DNA of 63,953 nucleotides, from positions 1 to 63,953 of the forward strand of contig FCNA01000075.1 of the NCBI GenBank assembly GCA_900018345.1, in the 5' to 3' direction. Below the pieces are notes generated by a model. The model was not told where the DNA came from. It ran no database searches and saw only the letters and a program-made list of their open reading frames with translations. The position numbers were made by a program, and so were the translations under genes. This stretch comes from Clostridiales bacterium CHKCI006. Its GTDB lineage: Bacteria; Bacillota_I; Bacilli_A; Erysipelotrichales; Coprobacillaceae. Positions 58,645-63,953 of the stretch are shown in pieces (position 1 is the stretch's first letter; each line of letters starts with the position of its first letter).

Positions 58645-58683
58645 AATAGAATACGGCAGTCTTTGTTTCAAAAGCGGGGTCGA
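58645..58683 (-). promoter_or_regulatory. SigI-like autoregulatory promoter of sigI-rsgI
   Basis: On the minus strand ACCCCG (58680-58675) and CCGTATTCTAT (58656-58646) are about 18-20 bases apart, 20-60 bases before the sigI start. The match to the promoter at 57050 argues for one sigma factor driving both operons. The rest of the 306-base gap to 58931 shows no assigned feature. Confidence 0.7.
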
Positions 58684-58931
58684 AGAACAAATTTCCCTTT
58701 TTTTTCTTTATATTTGGATTGTATCGAACGATTTAGTGACCGAGAAACCAAAAGACAGTAAAATTTGCGTAAAACTTTTGTTAACCGCTTACGTCTTATT
58801 AAGTGAAAGTAGTATAGTCAATGTCTATCGTGATCTTTAACACTTAACAGTTATTTAACTATTCTCTGGTCGCTTTCTTTGCGAGAACATCATACACTAT
58901 ACCTAACACAACCAGGAAAGAAGGAACCCCT

Positions 58932-59954
58932 ATGACAAGACACTCCGCGCTCAAATTGCTCATATTTTACTGCATCAGTTTTCTTATTTCACAACTGCCC
59001 CTCTACCCAGTGACTCTCTCTTTACAAAGTCGGATGAGCCTGCAGATCTTTACCTTTCTTTTAGGTCCCATTTATCTCATTCTCATCAGTCACCTTTTAA
59101 TAGCTATCCTTCCTGTCCCCTTGAGAACAGCACTGAACTTTCTGGATCTTATCGGCCCAAGAAAGCATCGTGGACTGGTTACAGGAGGATGTCTTTTAGG
59201 CCTAGAGATCATGACTTTATTGGTTTGTATTATCGTCCTGGCGCCCTTGCCCGCCATTATCAGCCAAGTTTTTATTTTAACGATTACCGGTACCTGTCTG
59301 GTCATTGTTCTTTCAGCACTGATCCAGGCCTTCCAAAGCGCTTATCATCAGGACAAGGATGACTTTCAGAAAAAACAGGACCTACGCAAAAAAGCCGCTT
59401 TAGCCTCCCATCAACTTGTCCTGGAGACGGATCCAAAACGGCGTCAAGCATATTTACGTCTGCCAAAATATCTTACACTGCTCTTTTGTCCTGCGATCTT
59501 TCTGATCTGCACTCTCATCCTTTACATGACACGTGATATCAAGAGCCTTCCAGCCATTCAATGGCTGCGCCTGCCTGTCACATACCTGGCGGGACTCGCG
59601 CTCTTTGCCCTGCTGCCGCTTTCCATGTACTGGCTCAACTGTCAAGGCACCTCACTGGTACAGCGCATCTATATTGACCACGACCAACTCTATTACTACG
59701 GGTACAGTGGCAGTATGGAAGAAAGAAGAGAATCCACCTATCAGCTCGTTTCCTTACAAAGTTTTCGCGTGTACCAACGGGCCATCTATATTCGCGGTTC
59801 TTTTCGCATACAAACCCAGGATCGTTATGGGCTGGATATCACGACCAAAAACAAAGCATTATGGATACCCCGAACATTTTCAGTCGAACAGGAAGAAAGC
59901 TTATTGCAGTTTCTGAACAGTATCAATCAAAAAAAGACGTCTGTTGAGCAGTAA
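58932..59954 (+). CDS. Polytopic membrane protein with PH-like C-terminal domain
   Basis: A 340-residue protein of unknown function with about six hydrophobic helices (FYCISFLISQLPLYPVTL, FTFLLGPIYLILISHLLIAI, LEIMTLLVCIIVLAPLPAI, TLLFCPAIFLICTLILYM, YLAGLALFALLPLSMYWL). A soluble end (LVQRIYIDHDQLYYYGYSGS, ALWIPRTFSVEQEESLLQFL) looks like a bacterial PH domain. It is divergent from sigI. GAAAGAAGG precedes the start and a terminator covers its stop. Confidence 0.6.
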   Translation: MTRHSALKLLIFYCISFLISQLPLYPVTLSLQSRMSLQIFTFLLGPIYLILISHLLIAILPVPLRTALNFLDLIGPRKHRGLVTGGCLLGLEIMTLLVCIIVLAPLPAIISQVFILTITGTCLVIVLSALIQAFQSAYHQDKDDFQKKQDLRKKAALASHQLVLETDPKRRQAYLRLPKYLTLLFCPAIFLICTLILYMTRDIKSLPAIQWLRLPVTYLAGLALFALLPLSMYWLNCQGTSLVQRIYIDHDQLYYYGYSGSMEERRESTYQLVSLQSFRVYQRAIYIRGSFRIQTQDRYGLDITTKNKALWIPRTFSVEQEESLLQFLNSINQKKTSVEQ

Positions 59955-59966
59955 ACAGACGTTTTC
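59937..59966. terminator. Terminator between convergent genes
   Basis: ACGTCTGTT / AACAGACGT arms around 8 bases, followed by TTTTCTT. It includes the stop of the 58932 gene and also serves the ABC transporter gene from the other side. Confidence 0.75.
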
Positions 59967-59969
59967 TTA

Positions 59970-61787
59970 TTATTGATGTTCATCACGTTGTTTGGCTTCG
60001 GCATAGTACTGAGCCTGCGTTTCGTATAAGTTGGCATAGAGCCCTTTTTGGGCAAGCAGGCTCTCATGATTACCGCGCTCAACGATATTTCCATGATCAA
60101 GCACAACAATTTCTTCGCAGAAACGACAGCTCGACATGCGATGGGAGATATAGATTGCCGTTTTGTTTTCAATCAAAGTGCTGAAGTTCTCATAAATCTC
60201 TGCTTCTGAGATGGGATCTAAGGCACTGGTCGGCTCATCGAGGATGACAAATGGCGCATCTTTATATAAGGCCCGGGCAATCGCGACTTTCTGCGCTTCA
60301 CCACCGGATAGATTGATTCCATCACCACATTCCTTGAACAACAGGACATGGGGATCGGGTAATCGCTCCTGCAGATTGACCTGTTCCATGACGGAAGTAA
60401 ACTTCGCTGCATCGACATCCATACTGCAGGCCACATTTTCATCTAGAGGCAAAGATAATAACTGAAAATCCTGGAAAACAACACTGAACAAAGAAACATA
60501 TTCATCGTAATCATACTTCGTAATATCGATGCCGTTGAGCAGGATCTTTCCTTCCGTCGGCTCATACAGACGGCACAGCAGCTTGACTAATGTCGTTTTG
60601 CCCGATCCATTTAACCCGACCAGGGCATAAGATCTGCCAACGGTCAGGTCCAGATTAATATGACGTAAGACCCAGTTCGAACTGCCCGGATAACGAAAGG
60701 AGACGTCCTGAAGAGAAAAATGATATTGGCCATCATCTCTTTTTTCCACCGGCAGGGTACCATCATAACTCATGTCTTCACTTTCGATAAAAGACAGTGT
60801 TTCGTCTACTCCCTGCAGGGCCATATGCAGAAAATGTGCGCATTTGATGATCGTTGCACTGGCAGCTGAGAAGGAAAGGATCCCATTGGCATAAAATAAG
60901 ACATCCCCTACCAGAATATCGCCTTCCAACACTTTCAGTCCGATAACAAAGTAAGCCAGCATGCCTAATGCCTGAATGCTCCCGCCATTCACTCCGCTGA
61001 AGAGACCTTCTAAACGACATTGTTCCCGACCATTAAATTGGAAGTAATGCTTTAACCGATCAATCAAGAGATCCTGCATATGATAGATGCGGATATCCTT
61101 CCCGTTACTGACCTGATCACGCAAACGGATGAAATAATTACCTGAACTATTCAATTCAAAATTCTGTTTGAGATAAAAATCCAACTTCTGATTGATCCGG
61201 GCACCCAACCAGCTGACAAGCCCACTGGCGCAAAGCACACTGAACAAAACACCACATAAGGTAACAAGCGAGAGCCAAAGTGGCCAGGAGGAAGACGCCA
61301 GGAATAAAACACACATCATGATTAACGAAATCAGAAGCGTCCACAGCTGAGTCATGATGCCTATTGTTTGTTCCAGAATATTGCCATAGTTATATCCCAT
61401 ATGCTGATTGATCTCCGCTTTACGCAGCGCCGAAAGTACTTCTTCACTCTCATATTTGGCATATTCGATTGAAAAACATTTATCGCGAAGATGCCCTGAC
61501 ATGCTGTAATCCAACACATCCCACTCCAAAATATGTTCCTGATTAGCACATAGTCTTGAGATCACACGCAGGATCGTATTGCCGCCAATCAGAAACAGGA
61601 CTTGTTCAAGCGCCTGTGACGTATTTCCACCAAGCAGGGCATTAAGAATGGCTGCCGAGAAATAATACGTGTAAAAAGGAATCAGCGCTGTCGTGAACGG
61701 TCCAAAGATCAGAATAGGTAGGATCGTCGGATGATCGGCATAAAGCTTTTTCAGGATATGAACGGTTCTAAAGCATAGCTGTTTCAT
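59970..61787 (-). CDS. ABC exporter half-transporter B
   Basis: A 605-residue fused membrane/ATPase protein. Five to six helices lie in the first 330 residues. The ATPase has Walker A GLNGSGKTT, signature LSGGEAQKVAIARAL, Walker B FVILDEPTSALDP and the switch His in YISHRMSS. It overlaps the preceding half by 20 bases, so the two probably form a heterodimer exporting lipid, peptide or drug. Both ATP sites look catalytically sound. The ATG at 61787 follows GAGGAGGG. Confidence 0.9.
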   Translation of the reverse strand: MKQLCFRTVHILKKLYADHPTILPILIFGPFTTALIPFYTYYFSAAILNALLGGNTSQALEQVLFLIGGNTILRVISRLCANQEHILEWDVLDYSMSGHLRDKCFSIEYAKYESEEVLSALRKAEINQHMGYNYGNILEQTIGIMTQLWTLLISLIMMCVLFLASSSWPLWLSLVTLCGVLFSVLCASGLVSWLGARINQKLDFYLKQNFELNSSGNYFIRLRDQVSNGKDIRIYHMQDLLIDRLKHYFQFNGREQCRLEGLFSGVNGGSIQALGMLAYFVIGLKVLEGDILVGDVLFYANGILSFSAASATIIKCAHFLHMALQGVDETLSFIESEDMSYDGTLPVEKRDDGQYHFSLQDVSFRYPGSSNWVLRHINLDLTVGRSYALVGLNGSGKTTLVKLLCRLYEPTEGKILLNGIDITKYDYDEYVSLFSVVFQDFQLLSLPLDENVACSMDVDAAKFTSVMEQVNLQERLPDPHVLLFKECGDGINLSGGEAQKVAIARALYKDAPFVILDEPTSALDPISEAEIYENFSTLIENKTAIYISHRMSSCRFCEEIVVLDHGNIVERGNHESLLAQKGLYANLYETQAQYYAEAKQRDEHQ

Positions 61788-63582
61788 CTGTCTCACCCTC
61801 CTCATAGTAGTGACTCTGCACTTCAAACAGATGCGCATAAGCGCCCTGTTTAGCCATCAATTCATCATGGCTGCTTGATTCAATGATCTTTCCGTTTTCC
61901 AGATAAAAGATTTCTTCACAAAAACGAGTCGATGCCAAACGATGCGAAATAAAAATGGTGGTACAATCTCTAGTCAAAGAGGCATATTTCTCATACATCT
62001 CATTTTCAGCCAGGGCATCCAAAGCCGCCGTCGGTTCATCAAGAATCAGAAAACGCGGATTTTTATAGAGTGCACGCGCTAAAAGCAGACTTTGGCGCTG
62101 ACCACCGGATAGCTGGACACCATCTTTCTGGATATCCTTAAACAGATAAGTCTTTTCTTTTTGTGGTAATCTGGCAATGACTGGCGCCAGTCCGGCCCGA
62201 TCCAAACAGTCCATGACCCTATCATGATCCATCGTTTCCCGTGTTTGTAAGGCCACATTTTCCTCAATCGTCAAAGCCAGCAGGAATGAATCCTGAAACA
62301 GGGCAGCTGTTTTTTCAAAGATAGCTTCCTGTGAATAATCAGACATTGGTTTATCATTCAGATAGATCATGCCTTTGGTCGGGGTGTATAACCCACAGGC
62401 CAATTTCACTAAGGTTGTTTTGCCGGCACCATTTAAGCCCACTAAAGCCAGACGTTCCCCTGCTTTAACACTGAAGCTGACGTCATCCAGGATCCAGCGT
62501 TCATCTTCATGATAACGAAAAGAAACATGATCAAAACGGATGGACACCGGTACATCTTCCAGGCTACCAGATCCAAAGAAAGTGTTGGGCTTAACCGCTT
62601 CATCTAAAAAATGACGATAGTCCTGCACGATCAATTGATCACGTGAGAGTTTCGCTAAAGCGTCACTCAACTGTGTAAACCAGCTGCCAAAACCACGTAC
62701 CAGTCCGATAAAGAAGATAAAAGAACCGACATCAAACCCCTGTGTCAACAAATAGATCAAATAGAGATAGCAGACACCGTCACGTAAGCCTTCAACAAAG
62801 ATGCAGACAAGATCATAGACAAAATAATGACTGCGTTCTCTGGTTGCGCCTATCTGGTATTTTTTCAAAGTCTGCTGATAACACTGATTGACCCAATCCT
62901 TTAAATGGTACAAACGCACATCCTTTCCCACATCGACGCGCGAACTGAGATGGGACAAATAATTCAACTGACGATTCAAATAGGACTGCGCATCCTTATT
63001 GCGCGCCTCGTACCGCTTCGCCCAACAGTAAACACCGTATTGTACAAATGACAAACCTAAAAGGATTGCTCCCAGCCACCAGGTCAGTCCCGACACCAGC
63101 AACAAATACAAAAGTAATCCACCTAGATTGATCAGGGTATCACGGAAATCAAAAACAAAACCGGATATACCATAATAATCGCCACGGTATACTCCCAGAT
63201 TGGCTTTATTCAGTAATACCTGGGATTCTGTTTTCTCATAAGTTTCAAAATCCATATGCATACAAGCTTCTTCAAATTCGATGTTCATTCCGCTTAAGCG
63301 GCTCCAAATCACATCAAAATGATTGTATTCCTGGAAGTAATCTTTGACAAAAGCAAAGAGTCCATAAAGCAAAAAGAGAACCACACAGTTCATAGCCAGG
63401 GATCCGATGCCCTCCCCGTTTTCTAGAATAGTGACAATCCGTCCCGGGATGTAGACACCTAATAGTGGAAACAGAATACCGGTCAATATCTGCATTCCAA
63501 AATACAGCTTCATATGCGATGAGTGCGCGCTTAAGCTATTCATGATCATTTTAAGATTACTAAAGATACCATATTTCTTCAT
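61768..63582 (-). CDS. ABC exporter half-transporter A
   Basis: A 604-residue fused membrane/ATPase protein similar to the downstream half. The ATPase shows Walker A GLNGAGKTT, signature LSGGQRQSLLLARAL, Walker B FLILDEPTAALDA and FISHRLAS. Helices lie in the first 320 residues (CVVLFLLYGLFAFVKDYF, LLLYLLLVSGLTWWLGAILL). I chose ATG 63582 after a GGGGGC site; a longer frame would read through the promoter. Substrate unknown. Confidence 0.9.
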   Translation of the reverse strand: MKKYGIFSNLKMIMNSLSAHSSHMKLYFGMQILTGILFPLLGVYIPGRIVTILENGEGIGSLAMNCVVLFLLYGLFAFVKDYFQEYNHFDVIWSRLSGMNIEFEEACMHMDFETYEKTESQVLLNKANLGVYRGDYYGISGFVFDFRDTLINLGGLLLYLLLVSGLTWWLGAILLGLSFVQYGVYCWAKRYEARNKDAQSYLNRQLNYLSHLSSRVDVGKDVRLYHLKDWVNQCYQQTLKKYQIGATRERSHYFVYDLVCIFVEGLRDGVCYLYLIYLLTQGFDVGSFIFFIGLVRGFGSWFTQLSDALAKLSRDQLIVQDYRHFLDEAVKPNTFFGSGSLEDVPVSIRFDHVSFRYHEDERWILDDVSFSVKAGERLALVGLNGAGKTTLVKLACGLYTPTKGMIYLNDKPMSDYSQEAIFEKTAALFQDSFLLALTIEENVALQTRETMDHDRVMDCLDRAGLAPVIARLPQKEKTYLFKDIQKDGVQLSGGQRQSLLLARALYKNPRFLILDEPTAALDALAENEMYEKYASLTRDCTTIFISHRLASTRFCEEIFYLENGKIIESSSHDELMAKQGAYAHLFEVQSHYYEEGETDETAML

Positions 63583-63603
63583 AAAACTTACGCCCCCTGG
63601 TAT

Positions 63604-63634
63604 ATTATAAGTGTCCCATCTAAGGGGGTCACTT
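63604..63634 (-). promoter_or_regulatory. ABC exporter promoter with dyad operator
   Basis: TATAAT (63609-63604, minus strand) lies beside an inverted repeat AAGTG-x-CCC...GGG-x-CACTT (63609-63634). With the dyad placed between the boxes and a weak -35, this fits control by an activator or GntR/MerR-type protein not present in the window. Confidence 0.5.
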
Positions 63635-63719
63635 ACAGTATACCTTCTCCTTTCTATCAACCTTCTATCCGTGGTTGATTACGGTGACGATATCCTGTAA
63701 ACTACAGAATATGTGATTG

Positions 63720-63953
63720 TGGATTTGTATTTTATCCCACTGTGGCTTTGACTACTTCAAGGAGGAACTCACCACTCCTTATTCTCAAACAGTGATTAGT
63801 TAGATGGGTCTTGAATTCGTATTTTGCACCAGGTTTTGTTGAATAAGGCTGTTGGTTGCACATCACATGTATCTTATTTTGAAAGGTTGTGTTTCTATGT
63901 TAACTATCGGTATTGATATCGGTAAAAACAGTCACTTCTTTGCTGGCGTTGAT
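63720..63953 (+). mobile_element. IS110-family element, left end and transposase start
   Basis: From ATG 63897 the frame reads MLTIGIDIGKNSHFFAGVD up to the window edge. This is the start of an IS110/IS1111 DEDD transposase, with its first catalytic Asp in GIDIGKN. The bases before it, from roughly 63720, form the non-coding left end. IS110 ends often encode a guide (bridge) RNA; the exact left boundary cannot be fixed here. Confidence 0.75.

Overview
The window looks like a low-to-moderate GC Bacillota chromosome. Gene content (SigI/RsgI, CotH, Cna-B adhesin, PTS, MobL relaxase) and strong AGGAGG-type ribosome binding sites suggest a gut Erysipelotrichales-like Firmicute. The rank below phylum is inference. 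I saw no rRNA, tRNA or CRISPR array.

About 0.4-39 kb is one integrative conjugative element (ICE) with almost all genes on the minus strand. Its left end carries a large serine recombinase and a second recombinase cut by an IS3-family element; the outer end lies left of the window. Next come a ToxN/AbiQ-like protein, a lipoprotein, two ribbon-helix-helix-like proteins beside a cluster of palindromes, and a block of coiled-coil, pentapeptide-repeat and Ig-like membrane proteins. The transfer machinery follows: VirD4-type coupling ATPase, MobL relaxase, YodL/DUF3848 proteins, YafQ/RelB toxin-antitoxin pair, NlpC/P60 hydrolase, VirB4, TrsD-like and PrgI/TrsC-like proteins, ArdC-like antirestriction protein, TrbL/VirB6-like and pilin-like membrane proteins, and topoisomerase III. 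After these come a 1733-residue thioester/Cna-B adhesin with an Ig-like partner, a HEPN/MNT pair, many small accessory proteins, a methyltransferase, and ParA/ParB.

Two features tie the ICE together. A palindrome, TGTAGCAANNTTGCTACA, occurs 12 times between 3.4 and 34.6 kb, always between genes, and sometimes supplies the TAG stop of the upstream gene. The HEPN/MNT pair is bracketed by two copies of a folded RNA-like element of about 60 nt, each itself bracketed by the palindrome.

At 39.3-40.95 kb lie a lipoprotein gene and a decayed copy of the ICE's own YodL-palindrome-YafQ-RelB segment, which points to an older related element or duplication. From 40.9 kb the DNA looks chromosomal: an iron alcohol dehydrogenase with divergent TetR; a Ham1-type NTPase; a LacI-controlled sulfatase, PTS IIC and anaerobic sulfatase-maturase cluster; an AAC(3)-family acetyltransferase; and an HxlR/flavin reductase pair. 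Next is a SigI/RsgI locus with a linked operon (Asp-rich repeat lipoprotein, VTC polyphosphate polymerase, DUF4956, CotH), both preceded by matching SigI-like promoters. The window closes with a heterodimeric ABC exporter and the first codons of an IS110-family transposase.
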